From the NCBI GenBank assembly GCA_003216815.1, contig QCIG01000004.1, forward strand, positions 30,540 through 94,539: a stretch of DNA of 64,000 nt, written 5' to 3'. Shown piece by piece: positions 20,418 through 30,172 of this stretch. The position numbers and the translations under genes are program-made. The notes beneath the pieces are model-generated. The model did not search any database and had not been told where the DNA came from. It saw only the letters and a list, made by a program, of their open reading frames with translations. Positions within the stretch are counted from its first letter, which is position 1; the number at the start of each line of letters is the position of its first letter. The stretch comes from Prochlorococcus sp. AG-402-K14 (GTDB taxonomy: Bacteria; Cyanobacteriota; Cyanobacteriia; PCC-6307; Cyanobiaceae).

Positions 20418-20515
20418 GTGACCCGGATTCCACGCCTGCTTTGAGCATCCAATGTGGCTGCTACCTTCCGGTCCTGACCAGGTTTAGGCGTCACAGCCGC
20501 ATGGGGCCGAGTCAA
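20418..20515 (-). ncRNA. ffs: Signal recognition particle RNA (4.5S-like)
   Basis: Read on the minus strand, the segment carries the universal SRP helix-8 core GGTCAGGACCGGAAGGTAGC, with its GGAA tetraloop and symmetric/asymmetric internal loops, followed by AGCC. The outer ends pair: GACTCGG at the 5' side (from 20513) with CCGGGTC at the 3' side (to 20420). This gives a hairpin of about 94 nt, the short bacterial form. Exact ends are estimated from pairing. Confidence 0.95.
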
Positions 20516-20555
20516 TAATATTCTAGCAATAGCCAACCACGTTATTAAGAATTAA

Positions 20556-21374
20556 ATGCAAACCACAGATTTGGTTCGTTTAAAGAAGTTGGGCAAACAG
20601 ATAACTGTATTAACTGCTTGGGATGCAATCTCATCATCAATAGTTGAAGCATCGGGCGCTGATGTTGTTCTTGTAGGAGATTCACTTGGAATGGTTGTTT
20701 TAGGACATGCAACGACTCTTCCAGTAACACTTGATCAAATGCTTCACCATACACAGGCTGTTTGCAGGGGGTTTTGCAAAACACTTTCCAAGCAACCATT
20801 GGTAGTTTGCGATCTGCCTTTTCTTAGTTATCAATGTGGAGAAGACAAGGCTGTTGAAGCAGCTGGAACTCTACTCAAAAATTCATGTGCTTCAGCAGTA
20901 AAGCTTGAAGGAGCTGCGCCTGAAACTTTATTAGTAATTAAAAGACTTATAAGAATGGGAATCCCAGTAATGGGCCACCTAGGCTTAACTCCGCAATCAG
21001 TTCATCAAATTGGATACAAATCTCAAGCTAGGGACAAAGATAGTCAAGAAAAAATTCTTAAAGATTCCAAAATACTTCAAGAATCAGGATGTTTTGCAAT
21101 TGTTCTAGAACATATCCCAGGAGAACTTGCCAGCAGGCTAAAAAAATATTTAACCATTCCTGTAATTGGTATTGGAGCAGGAAGTGATTGCGATGGGCAA
21201 GTAAGAGTTACTGCTGATATTCTTGGTCTTTCAATTGAACAGCCTCCTTTTGCAAAGCCTTTATTTGCAGGACGAGAACTTTGCATCGATGCTCTAAAAA
21301 AATGGATTGAACTGACTAATGTAAACCAAGAGAATCCCACCACAAAAACATCTGAATCAAAATCTGATTGCTAA
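20556..21374 (+). CDS. panB: 3-methyl-2-oxobutanoate hydroxymethyltransferase
   Basis: PanB makes ketopantoate from alpha-ketoisovalerate and methylene-tetrahydrofolate, the first step towards pantothenate and CoA. The metal and substrate site is in [15 protein letters not shown], with VKLEGA and [14 protein letters not shown] as later motifs. The catalytic Glu is in VLEHIP, and [11 protein letters not shown] closes the barrel. At 272 residues it is normal. The last 59 bases overlap the 3' end of the convergent hemW gene. Confidence 0.95.
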   Translation: MQTTDLVRLKKLGKQITVLTAWDAISSSIVEASGADVVLVGDSLGMVVLGHATTLPVTLDQMLHHTQAVCRGFCKTLSKQPLVVCDLPFLSYQCGEDKAVEAAGTLLKNSCASAVKLEGAAPETLLVIKRLIRMGIPVMGHLGLTPQSVHQIGYKSQARDKDSQEKILKDSKILQESGCFAIVLEHIPGELASRLKKYLTIPVIGIGAGSDCDGQVRVTADILGLSIEQPPFAKPLFAGRELCIDALKKWIELTNVNQENPTTKTSESKSDC

Positions 21375-22545
21375 TCTGCATCCCCTCGGGATCACTCAAG
21401 AAAAATCTTCCATTTTTTTTCACTACATAACCTTCCTTTAAAAAATTTAGCCAATATTTTTCAAGTAATTTCAAATTTTCATGGCATTCTTTTTGGGTCC
21501 ATCCACAATTGTTAGCCAGTTCCTCGAAATTGACACCTTCCCGTCTTCGGAGACCAATCATCAATAATTCATCCATTGGCATTGGGCTCGAATCCTCAAT
21601 AAACAATGTTTTCTCTAAAAATTGACTTTCTTGTTGCTCAACCCATTTTTTATAACCAGAAATTGTTCTTGGCCTTGAAAATCTTTCACCCCAAGGAGCA
21701 CTAGTTGCGCCCATACCAAACCCCCACCAACCAGAACCACTCCAATACATGCGATTATGTCGAGAAGCATGTCCTGGCAAAGAATAACTTGAAATCTCAT
21801 ATCTAGAAAAACCTCTACTTTTAAGATATCTATTAGTTTCAAAATCTATTTTTTGAGCCTCAGATTCAATTGGAATATTTAACATGCCTTTTTTATGCTT
21901 TCTTCCAAAAACCGTCTCTGGTTCGATAGTTAAATCATAAATTGACAAATGAGGAGCTTCAGTTTCAATTGCTTGCTCTAACTCTTTAAACCACTTACAC
22001 AAATTTAATCCTGGAAGATTTTGAATCAAATCAAGGCTCCAGCTACTTAACATCCCATTTTTAAATAATTTATTTACCCAATTACAAGCCTCTATTAATT
22101 GAGAACGATTATGCTTTCTGCCTATTGAAGCCAAAGTGCTGTCATCAAATGACTGACCTCCTAAACTCAATCTATTAATTCCGATTTCTAAATATCCTTT
22201 AAGATCATTTTCTTTAAATGTTGCTGGATCAACCTCCATAGTTATTTCAGCCCCATCCTGAAATCGAAATTTTCTTCGAAGCTTTTCCAACAAATCCCCC
22301 AACTCTTTTTTATTTAATAAGGAGGGCGTTCCACCACCCAAATAGATGGTTGATAGAGCAGGGCCTTTGGGGGAATTTAAAATTTCTCTATGGATCAAAT
22401 CCAAATATGCGTTAATAGAATTTATCCCTGGACGACCTGGAGCTGCAACACTTTCACCTAGAGGGATAATAGAAAAATCACAGTAAAAACATCTTTTATA
22501 ACAAAAAGGAATATGCACATATGCACTTCTTGGTGGAATTTTCAT
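21316..22545 (-). CDS. hemW: Radical SAM heme chaperone HemW
   Basis: The family is related to coproporphyrinogen dehydrogenase HemN. The N-terminal [17 protein letters not shown] has CxxxCxxC but no fourth cysteine, which marks the heme-chaperone subfamily HemW rather than true HemN. Further motifs are [34 protein letters not shown] and LDLIQNLPG, then [19 protein letters not shown] HemN C-terminal helical domain ends the 409-residue protein. The start is ATG at 22545. It overlaps the end of panB tail to tail. Confidence 0.9.
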   Translation of the reverse strand: MKIPPRSAYVHIPFCYKRCFYCDFSIIPLGESVAAPGRPGINSINAYLDLIHREILNSPKGPALSTIYLGGGTPSLLNKKELGDLLEKLRRKFRFQDGAEITMEVDPATFKENDLKGYLEIGINRLSLGGQSFDDSTLASIGRKHNRSQLIEACNWVNKLFKNGMLSSWSLDLIQNLPGLNLCKWFKELEQAIETEAPHLSIYDLTIEPETVFGRKHKKGMLNIPIESEAQKIDFETNRYLKSRGFSRYEISSYSLPGHASRHNRMYWSGSGWWGFGMGATSAPWGERFSRPRTISGYKKWVEQQESQFLEKTLFIEDSSPMPMDELLMIGLRRREGVNFEELANNCGWTQKECHENLKLLEKYWLNFLKEGYVVKKNGRFFLSDPEGMQISNQILIQMFLWWDSLGLH

Positions 22546-22653
22546 TTGAGCTCTAGATATTCAAACCTAAATAATTGGTTATTTTTACAATCAAAATCTT
22601 TGAAAATAAATAAAGCTCTAGTAAAAAACGTGAAGCAAGCATAACCTGAATAT

Positions 22654-23763
22654 ATGGCAGACTTAGTTATTCTGGTTTTATTTCTTGTTTCAGGTGCAAT
22701 CACCGGATGGATTGGGGTCAATTGGTTACCTCAAGAAACCTTAGATCAAATTACTAATCTAAAAAATCTAAAAATAGCTTTATCAGGATTACTAGCTTTA
22801 ATAGGTCTTTTAATAGCTTTTCTTTTTCAACAATTTAGAAATAAATTAACTAAAAAGATAAGAACTATGCCCACCGACCTACTTTTTAGTAGATCGGTGG
22901 GCATAGTTCTTGGACTAGTAATAGCAACCCTTTTATTGATACCTGTACTACTATTACCTCTACCAACTGAATTATTTTTTGTAAAGCCTATTTTTGCTGT
23001 ACTTAGCAATATTTTTTTTGGAGTGCTTGGATATAACCTCGCTGATGTGCATGGTCGAACTATTTTACGACTTTTCAATCCAAATAGCACTGAATCATTA
23101 TTAATGGCGGATGGAATACTAACCCCAGCCAGTGCAAAGGTTTTAGATACAAGTGTAATAATAGATGGTCGTATTCAGTCCCTGCTTAGATTTGGATTAA
23201 TAGAAGGGCAAATTATTGTAGCTCAATCAGTTATCGATGAACTCCAAAAGCTAGCCGACTCAAGTAACAACGAAAAGAGAGGGAAAGGAAGAAGAGGTCT
23301 AAAGTTGTTAAACCAATTAAGAGAAAGTTACGGTAGAAGATTGGTCATAAACAGCACAAAATATGAAGGAGATGGAACAGATGAAATTCTTTTAAAATTA
23401 ACCTCAGATATATTAGGAATATTAATCACCGTTGATTACAACTTATCTCAAGTAGCGCAAGTACAGGAAATAAAAGTTTTGAACCTAAGTGATCTAGTCC
23501 TAGCAGTTAGACCTGAAGTTCAACCTGGTGAAAAGCTAAATCTAAAAGTAGTTAGGGAGGGCAAGGAAAATTCGCAAGGTATTGCCTATCTTGAAGATGG
23601 CACAATGGTAGTTATTGAGGAGGGGCTCCAATGGATTGGTAAAAGAATAGAAGTAGTTGTAACTGGAGCATTACAAACACCGACAGGCCGAATGGTTTTT
23701 AGTAAAGCTTCAAATGATCAACCCCCAAACACACTTGAGACAAGAAAAGCATCTCAAGGCTAG
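22654..23763 (+). CDS. Membrane-anchored PIN-TRAM domain protein (YacL-like)
   Basis: The 369-residue product has several N-terminal membrane helices (roughly residues 3-22, 42-60, 78-98 and 105-125). They are followed by a PIN nuclease-like domain beginning at KVLDTSVIIDGR, with acidic residues in QSVIDELQKLAD, GDGTDEILLKL and ITVDYNLSQVA. A C-terminal TRAM domain follows (GKENSQGIAYLEDGTMVVIEE onward). The four acidic positions of an active PIN site appear to be kept. The function of these YacL-type proteins is unclear; RNA cleavage is plausible. The segment coding for RTMPTDLL...RSVGIVL forms a long near-perfect inverted repeat. Confidence 0.88.
   Translation: MADLVILVLFLVSGAITGWIGVNWLPQETLDQITNLKNLKIALSGLLALIGLLIAFLFQQFRNKLTKKIRTMPTDLLFSRSVGIVLGLVIATLLLIPVLLLPLPTELFFVKPIFAVLSNIFFGVLGYNLADVHGRTILRLFNPNSTESLLMADGILTPASAKVLDTSVIIDGRIQSLLRFGLIEGQIIVAQSVIDELQKLADSSNNEKRGKGRRGLKLLNQLRESYGRRLVINSTKYEGDGTDEILLKLTSDILGILITVDYNLSQVAQVQEIKVLNLSDLVLAVRPEVQPGEKLNLKVVREGKENSQGIAYLEDGTMVVIEEGLQWIGKRIEVVVTGALQTPTGRMVFSKASNDQPPNTLETRKASQG
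22860..22911 (+). repeat. 24-nt inverted repeat inside the PIN-TRAM coding sequence
   Basis: Arms at 22860-22883 and 22888-22911 are complementary at every position but one (a C/A mismatch at 22878) and are separated by TTTT. The arms encode RTMPTDLL and RSVGIVL on the plus strand. Because of the symmetry, the minus strand encodes the same two peptide segments in an open frame. In single-stranded form this would be a very stable hairpin. Confidence 0.9.
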
Positions 23764-23801
23764 ATCTAGCTAGGCTCCCATCCAAGAAGACTTAACTTCA
23801 T

Positions 23802-24479
23802 ATGACAACATCTGCTCCGTATTATGGCGATTCAGCTGTAATGAGAACTCCACCTCCTGATTTGCCTTCACTTTTACTTAAGGAAAGGATTGTTTATTTA
23901 GGCTTGCCATTATTTTCTGATGATGATGCAAAGAGGCAGCTGGGAATGGACGTCACTGAACTCATAATTGCTCAACTTCTTTTTCTAGAATTTGATAACT
24001 CAGAGAAACCCATTTATTTCTACATAAACTCAACTGGCACAAGTTGGTACACAGGAGATGCAATTGGATTTGAAACAGAAGCCTTTGCAATTTGCGATAC
24101 TCTCAGGTACGTGAAACCTCCCGTTCACACAATTTGCATAGGTCAAGCAATGGGAACAGCAGCAGTAATTCTCTCTGCTGGGACTAAAGGGCAAAGAGCC
24201 GCATTGCCCCATGCTTCAATTGTTCTTCATCAGCCTAGAAGTGGGGCACAAGGTCAAGCAACTGATATTCAAATCAGAGCCAAGGAAGTCATTCACAATA
24301 AAAAAGCGATGTTAGAAATCCTTAGTCAAAACACAGGAAGATCAGTAGACCAATTATCTAAAGACTCCGATAGAATGAGCTATCTTAATCCCCAAGAGGC
24401 AGTAGAATATGGGATTATTGACCGTGTTCTTAAAAGTAGAAAAGACTTACCAAGCGAGATGGTATTGCCCAAACAATAA
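23802..24479 (+). CDS. clpR: ClpR, ClpP-like subunit lacking the catalytic serine
   Basis: The protein has the ClpP fold (RIVYLGLPLFSDDDAK, PIYFYINSTGTSW, LSAGTKGQRAALPHASIVLHQPRSG). The nucleophile region reads GQAMGTAAVIL instead of GxASMGA, so the catalytic serine is missing, while the His region LHQP is kept. In cyanobacteria and plastids such ClpR subunits form mixed rings with an active ClpP and are thought to be structural or regulatory. It has 225 residues with an N-terminal extension. It is followed 60 bases later by the active clpP, which supports a ClpP/R core. Confidence 0.93.
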   Translation: MTTSAPYYGDSAVMRTPPPDLPSLLLKERIVYLGLPLFSDDDAKRQLGMDVTELIIAQLLFLEFDNSEKPIYFYINSTGTSWYTGDAIGFETEAFAICDTLRYVKPPVHTICIGQAMGTAAVILSAGTKGQRAALPHASIVLHQPRSGAQGQATDIQIRAKEVIHNKKAMLEILSQNTGRSVDQLSKDSDRMSYLNPQEAVEYGIIDRVLKSRKDLPSEMVLPKQ

Positions 24480-24539
24480 ATTTACTTTATTAAAAAATTT
24501 ATTTTAAATCTTCTTAAAACAATCAATTATTAATTCACC

Positions 24540-25142
24540 ATGCCAATAGGTACACCAAGCGTTCCATACCGTCTTCCAGGAAGTCAATTCGAAAGATGGG
24601 TTGATATATATACAAGGCTAGGTGCAGAGAGAATTTTATTCCTTGGCCAAGAGGTCAATGATGGCATTGCAAATAGCCTCGTAGCACAAATGCTCTATCT
24701 TGATTCTGAAGATAGTAGCAAACCTATTTATTTGTATATCAATAGCCCTGGAGGCTCAGTAACGGCTGGTTTAGCGATCTATGACACGATGAAATATGTC
24801 AAAAGTGATCTAGTTACCATTTGTGTAGGCTTAGCAGCCTCAATGGGTGCTTTTTTGTTGTCTGCAGGAACAAAAGGTAAAAGGCTTGCACTTCCCCACA
24901 GCAGAATCATGATCCACCAACCACTGGGTGGAACTGCCCAAAGACAGGCCAGCGATATTGAGATAGAAGCGCGTGAAATCCTCCGAATCAAAGAGATGCT
25001 TAACAAATCAATGGCAGAGATGACTGGACAAACCTATGAAAAAATAGAAAAGGATACTGATCGTGATTACTTTTTGAGTGCTGAAGAAGCAAAAAATTAT
25101 GGTCTAATAGACAGAGTAATAACCCATCCAAATGAGAGTTAA
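24540..25142 (+). CDS. clpP: ATP-dependent Clp protease proteolytic subunit ClpP
   Basis: This is an active ClpP serine protease subunit of 200 residues. The serine is in [11 protein letters not shown], the histidine in [10 protein letters not shown] and the aspartate in [30 protein letters not shown] and [19 protein letters not shown] are the usual oligomer-interface and substrate-cleft motifs. It lies directly downstream of clpR on the same strand, so the two are probably coexpressed as the mixed ClpP/R core that works with a Clp/Hsp100 ATPase. The N-terminus, [15 protein letters not shown], is typical of the cyanobacterial ClpP3 type. Confidence 0.95.
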   Translation: MPIGTPSVPYRLPGSQFERWVDIYTRLGAERILFLGQEVNDGIANSLVAQMLYLDSEDSSKPIYLYINSPGGSVTAGLAIYDTMKYVKSDLVTICVGLAASMGAFLLSAGTKGKRLALPHSRIMIHQPLGGTAQRQASDIEIEAREILRIKEMLNKSMAEMTGQTYEKIEKDTDRDYFLSAEEAKNYGLIDRVITHPNES

Positions 25143-25247
25143 TAAGGTAGATTTGAGGATCCTATTATTTAAATTGTCTTGATAGTCAAAAAAATATATC
25201 AATGGAAGTGGTTTCAATAGCACTCTATTTCGTAAGCTCAGCCTTAA

Positions 25248-26267
<1,020 letters not shown>

Positions 26268-26274
26268 ACAAATC

Positions 26275-27276
26275 ATTAACTTAATTCTATTTGCATATCT
26301 TTTTGATCTTTCAATAGGTGATCCCAAAAGCCTGCCTCACCCAGTCGAATTTATGGGTTTAACAATTGATTTCTTAAAAGGATTTGCTGAGAAAATTGCA
26401 AAAGGCAATAAATTAAAGTTATATATTGGTGGCGCAATAATTACATTTATAGTTGTATTTCTCAGTGGAATATCTGGATGGATTATAGAAAGGTTATTTC
26501 TATTTTATATAATAAAAAGACCTATTTTTAGCACATTATTATTTACTTTTATTTTAAGTAGTTCACTTGCATCAAGAAGTCTCAATCAAAGTATTATTGA
26601 GCTTCTAAATTTAATTAGTCAAGACAATGTTGAAGACAATCTTCAACATGTAAGACACAAATTAAGCTTTATTGTTGGCAGAGATGTTGAGAATTTAGAT
26701 AAAGATGAAATTCTTCGAGCAACTGCTGAAACTGCCAGTGAAAATTCTGTAGATGGTATTTTTGCTCCATTATTTTGGATGTTTGTAGGAACAATTTTTT
26801 GGCAATTCAATCAATTCATGCCTGGTCCATTAGCGATGGCTTGGGTTTTCAAAGCATCTAGCACTATTGATTCAATGCTTGGCTATAAAGAAGGGACTTT
26901 GCGATGGCTAGGGTTCTCAGGAGCAAAGTTGGATGATTTACTGACATGGATTCCTTCAAGAATTGTTTTAATAACTCTTCCTTTTTGCTGCAGAACAGGA
27001 CAATCAATTTTAAAAACCATCAAATATGCATTTAAAGATGGCTTAGTTGATTCTTCACCAAACTCAGGAATCTCAGAAGCAATATTTGCTTATTGTGCCA
27101 ATGTGAGAATGGGAGGGATAAATTTTTATAAGGGCAAAAAAAAAATAAAGCCTCTAATAGCCACTTCTTATCCAATTGCAAATATAAATTCAGTCAAAAG
27201 GATACTTAATCTAAGTCTTAGGCTTCAAATCGCCTGGATATTTAGTATGTCATTGATATTGAAATTTATAAATTGA
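26275..27276 (+). CDS. cobD: Adenosylcobinamide-phosphate synthase CobD/CbiB
   Basis: CobD/CbiB is an integral membrane enzyme that attaches aminopropanol phosphate to cobyric acid in B12 (in cyanobacteria, pseudocobalamin) synthesis. The family motifs are IGDPKSLPHPVEFMG at the N-terminus, then RDVENLDKDEILRATAETASENSVDG, WVFKASSTIDSMLGYKE and DDLLTWIPSRI. The N-terminal LFDLSIGDP...HPV block lies upstream of the first ATG (26353). The frame has no ATG, GTG or TTG between the stop at 26221 and that ATG. I therefore infer a non-standard start such as ATT at 26275 (or ATC 26272, ATT 26284); the exact start is uncertain. About 333 residues, several membrane helices. Confidence 0.85.
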   Translation: MNLILFAYLFDLSIGDPKSLPHPVEFMGLTIDFLKGFAEKIAKGNKLKLYIGGAIITFIVVFLSGISGWIIERLFLFYIIKRPIFSTLLFTFILSSSLASRSLNQSIIELLNLISQDNVEDNLQHVRHKLSFIVGRDVENLDKDEILRATAETASENSVDGIFAPLFWMFVGTIFWQFNQFMPGPLAMAWVFKASSTIDSMLGYKEGTLRWLGFSGAKLDDLLTWIPSRIVLITLPFCCRTGQSILKTIKYAFKDGLVDSSPNSGISEAIFAYCANVRMGGINFYKGKKKIKPLIATSYPIANINSVKRILNLSLRLQIAWIFSMSLILKFIN

Positions 27277-27282
27277 TAAAAT

Positions 27283-28035
27283 TCAAAAAGCGCCTCTATC
27301 CATGGGAAAGAGTAAAACACCTAATGTAAGAATAATGATTTCTAAATCGAGTAAAAAAGTTCTATTTCTTGCATAAACCAGATCTAACTGTACTCTTTTC
27401 TTGTAACTAAGGTTATTCCTACCGCTAACCTGCCACAACCCAGTCAAACCGGGCCTAACAGAAATAACTTCTTCCATAAAAAGGCTATATTTATTAATCT
27501 CATGACTTACGATTGGTCTTGGTCCCACAACACTCATTTCGCCTTTAAGAACATTAAAGAACTGGGGTAATTCATCTAGACTTGATCGTCTCAGAAACCT
27601 TCCTAGTTTTGTGATTCTTGGATCATGCCTTAATTTATAATCTTGCTCGAATTCCTTTCTCATAAGAGGATATTTCTTTAATAAATTTGGAAGCAACTCA
27701 TCAGCATCTTTATACATAGTACGAAACTTAATACACCCAAACTGTTTATAATTTCTTCCTACTCTTTTTTGAATATAAAAAATAGATCCAGGAGAACTTA
27801 ACTTTACTAATATTCCAATTAAAATAAAAATTGGCGATCCAAAAATTATAACTAGCAAGGAAAAAACAACATCTCCTATTCTTTTTAATGTTCGTCCGTA
27901 TCTGCTCTGATTTCTTATTATTTCTGCAGCGGGCAAGGAAGAAGGTTCTTTTGAAATCACTTCAAAAGGTATTCTCGGAGATCCTTTACGAAACTCAGAC
28001 CATCGTAATAAAGATTTGCCAGGATTAGTTTGCAC
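27283..28035 (-). CDS. Exopolysaccharide sugar-phosphate transferase (Bac_transf family)
   Basis: This is a polyprenyl-phosphate sugar-1-phosphate transferase of the WcaJ/RfbP C-terminal type, which starts surface-polysaccharide repeat units at the inner membrane. It has one hydrophobic helix (VVFSLLVIIFGSPIFILIGIL) followed by the catalytic domain: IFYIQKRVGRNYKQF, KFRTMYKDAD, RITKLGRFLRRSSLDELPQ, and the GEMSVVGPRPIV and RPGLTGLWQVSGRN motifs. At 250 residues it is the short form without the N-terminal four-helix domain. The start is GTG at 28035. A glycosyltransferase gene lies just upstream on the same strand. Confidence 0.92.
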   Translation of the reverse strand: MQTNPGKSLLRWSEFRKGSPRIPFEVISKEPSSLPAAEIIRNQSRYGRTLKRIGDVVFSLLVIIFGSPIFILIGILVKLSSPGSIFYIQKRVGRNYKQFGCIKFRTMYKDADELLPNLLKKYPLMRKEFEQDYKLRHDPRITKLGRFLRRSSLDELPQFFNVLKGEMSVVGPRPIVSHEINKYSLFMEEVISVRPGLTGLWQVSGRNNLSYKKRVQLDLVYARNRTFLLDLEIIILTLGVLLFPMDRGAF

Positions 28036-28103
28036 AAATTATTGAGTTAATAAAGCTCAAGACTGCAACAAAATCACACAATACTTAATTAGGAATTTCT
28101 TGA

Positions 28104-29321
28104 TCAATACCTAAGGTCACTAGTAGCAATGTCACAAGAATTTTTATGCTCACTCCATAATTTATTGAGGATCTTTTTAAATTGTGATTTAAATGAATCT
28201 TGAGAAAAAGAATCAGCCCAATATCTAATTAGTTCAGGATTTAAATTATTCCACAGTTGTTTTTCATTGAAAAATTCAATTGCTTCAACCAAAGACTTAA
28301 CAGTCTGTGCAGGAAACAAAAGTCCAGTTGCCCCTTTCGCTGGATTAGAGTTAAAGCATTTGACCGTATCTAAAATCCCTCCCTTTCCAAATGCAATAAC
28401 AGGAGCTCCTGAAGCCATTGCCTCAACAGGAGCGATTCCAAAATCCTCAACGCCAGCGTAAACGAATGCTCTACATTGGCTCATTAGATCTTCAACCTTC
28501 TCCATACTTTGGAAGCCAATAATTTGAACTGTTGGACCTGCAAGGGCTTTTAAATATGCTTTCTCGACTCCATCACCGACAATAATCAAGGGTAATTTGA
28601 GCTTATTGAAAGCTCTCACAAGTAAGTCAACTCTTTTATTTGGTACTAATCGGCATACACTTAGATAAAAATCTTCTCTAGGTTTATTCCATTCAAAACG
28701 ATTCACATTGACTGGTGGATGTAGAACCTCTGAATGCCTTCTCCAATACTTCCAAATTCTCTTTGACGTAAAATTAGAATTAGCTAACAAGTAATCAATT
28801 CTTGAGCTGCTTAATTGATCCCATTGTCTTAAGGCATGTAATTGCCATCTAATTAATGGTCCTAAACCTATTCTTCTCAAAAAAGATCGTTTCAAATAAA
28901 TATTCATCTGATCCCATGCGTATCGCACAGGTGTATGTACATAACTGATGTGAAGCTGATCTGGCGAAGTCAAAATCCCCTTAGCCACAAGATGACTACT
29001 GCTAATAACTAATGGGTATCCATCGATATCAAGTTGTTCAATAGCAAAAGGTAAAAGGGGTAAATAATGTTGAACATGGGAACTTCCAAATGGTAATTGC
29101 TGGATAAAGCTAGTATTTACTTTTCTATTAAACAACCAACTACTTTTTTGTAAATTCTCTTCATTCACTAAAGAAAAGAGTTCTGGCTGTGATGCGATTT
29201 CAGTCAACAAATCATCAATGACCTTAACAACATTCTCAGCACCACCAGTAGATCCAGGAGTAAACCATTCATGTACTAACGCAATATTGCTTGGAAGATC
29301 TATAGATGAATTAACGCGCAA
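28104..29321 (-). CDS. Group 1 (GT4) glycosyltransferase
   Basis: This 405-residue GT-B-fold enzyme probably extends a surface polysaccharide together with the neighbouring sugar-phosphate transferase. The N-terminal half has VHEWFTPGSTGGAENVV. The C-terminal donor-binding half has YLSVCRLVPNKRVDLLVRAF, LIIVGDGVEKAYL and the EX7E-like segment in FGIAPVEAMASGAPVIAFGKGG. The start is TTG at 29321; there is no nearby in-frame ATG. The sugar donor and acceptor cannot be read from the sequence. The pair marks the left end of an accessory-looking stretch. Confidence 0.9.
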   Translation of the reverse strand: MRVNSSIDLPSNIALVHEWFTPGSTGGAENVVKVIDDLLTEIASQPELFSLVNEENLQKSSWLFNRKVNTSFIQQLPFGSSHVQHYLPLLPFAIEQLDIDGYPLVISSSHLVAKGILTSPDQLHISYVHTPVRYAWDQMNIYLKRSFLRRIGLGPLIRWQLHALRQWDQLSSSRIDYLLANSNFTSKRIWKYWRRHSEVLHPPVNVNRFEWNKPREDFYLSVCRLVPNKRVDLLVRAFNKLKLPLIIVGDGVEKAYLKALAGPTVQIIGFQSMEKVEDLMSQCRAFVYAGVEDFGIAPVEAMASGAPVIAFGKGGILDTVKCFNSNPAKGATGLLFPAQTVKSLVEAIEFFNEKQLWNNLNPELIRYWADSFSQDSFKSQFKKILNKLWSEHKNSCDIATSDLRY

Positions 29322-29452
29322 AGTAAAGCTCTTAAATCCTAAATATTATTTTAATTTTATTACAACTCAGATATTATGACAACATAGGAATAAAAGATCA
29401 ATTATTCGAACATAATTTTATTATTAACACTTTAAATTATTACGTAATGTCG

Positions 29453-29914
29453 CTAAAAAGATATACCTATTTTATCTAAAGATGCTATCGAAGGATCATA
29501 AATGTTGTGAAAAAGACTCCCACTAAAAGAAAATAAGTAAAGAAAACCACTAATAAGTCCTAGAAAAATAAAGTATCTAACATAGCCGTTCTTTCTTTTT
29601 AACCTAGTAAAGGAAAAAAGCATAATCAACAAGAAAATCAAACCTATTAATTCCGAGAATATTAAGGCCGGTCTATCTACAACTAATTCAAAATTACTGC
29701 CAAAAACTAAATCATTACCATATATATTTTTCTTCAACAAGACAAAGTTAATTATTTCAGAAAAAGAAAGACTAGTGATAATAAAATACGATACTGGCTT
29801 TGTAAGCCTATTCATTGTTTTACTAAAATTCAATAAGAGCATTCCTATAAAAATAGACGCAATTATTGGAAGGCCAGGGATCAACCAAGTAAGATTTAAT
29901 AGCATAGTCCTCAT
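29453..29914 (-). CDS. Short NdhF-like (NDH-1 subunit 5 N-terminus-like) membrane protein
   Basis: This 153-residue protein has four likely membrane helices (about 6-29, 41-60, 83-103 and 112-132). The opening LTWLIPGLPIIASIFIGMLLL and the later ELVVDRPALIFSELIGL-to-YVRYFIFLGL spacing resemble the first helices of NdhF by eye (WLIP.LP at the N-terminus; LxxDxLT-like segment; GYxRFF). Full NdhF is over 600 residues, so this would be a truncated relative or a separate small subunit; I call the resemblance tentative. It is translationally coupled by ATGA to a 37-residue ORF upstream. The end lies about 130 bases from the glycosyltransferase. Confidence 0.7.
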   Translation of the reverse strand: MRTMLLNLTWLIPGLPIIASIFIGMLLLNFSKTMNRLTKPVSYFIITSLSFSEIINFVLLKKNIYGNDLVFGSNFELVVDRPALIFSELIGLIFLLIMLFSFTRLKRKNGYVRYFIFLGLISGFLYLFSFSGSLFHNIYDPSIASLDKIGISF

Positions 29915-30024
29915 CCAAGCTTACTTTTATATGCAACCGAAAGCTCCTTTATTAGTTCTCGCAGGCCAAGAAAAACAAGACCAAAAGAAACTAAAACAAG
30001 AATAATTGGAACTGCACTACTCAT
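29911..30024 (-). CDS. 37-residue single-helix membrane protein
   Basis: The ORF encodes one hydrophobic helix (about residues 5-20, VPIILVLVSFGLVFLGL) and then a charged tail (RELIKELSVAYKSKLG). Its TGA overlaps the ATG of the NdhF-like gene by 4 bases, and its own ATG shares one base with the stop of another small ORF upstream (TGATG). Such chained overlaps are hard to explain by chance and are the main support for the gene. Size and topology recall small accessory subunits of thylakoid complexes, but I cannot assign a family. Confidence 0.6.
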   Translation of the reverse strand: MSSAVPIILVLVSFGLVFLGLRELIKELSVAYKSKLG

Positions 30025-30167
30025 CACTTAAAAACATTTAATATTTTTTTAGCAATAAAATCACTCAAAAACAAGATATCAATTAATAGCAAAACAAAAC
30101 TTAATAAGAAAAAGTTAAGTCTTTTAAGCCATATCAAAACTCTTTTATTTTTTGATCTATTAACCAT
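30024..30167 (-). CDS. 47-residue single-helix membrane protein
   Basis: The ORF encodes a basic N-terminus (MVNRSKNKRVLIWLKR), a hydrophobic helix (about residues 18-38) and a short basic tail. It overlaps the next ORF by one base (TGATG), making it the first gene of a three-ORF chain that ends in the NdhF-like gene. A perfect 19-bp palindrome begins 9 bases upstream of the ATG and may be part of its promoter or 5' region. No family is recognised. Support is mainly the chained overlaps. Confidence 0.5.
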   Translation of the reverse strand: MVNRSKNKRVLIWLKRLNFFLLSFVLLLIDILFLSDFIAKKILNVFK

Positions 30168-30172
30168 AGAAG

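Noticed and set aside
22827..23090. 87-codon ORF on the minus strand inside the PIN-TRAM gene
   Set aside because: It is a shadow of the real gene; its repeated RTMPTDLL/RSVGIVL segments come from the inverted repeat, not from a second gene.
28040..28060. Possible terminator TTGAG/CTCAA between the two polysaccharide genes
   Set aside because: Only 5 bp of pairing and no U-tract.
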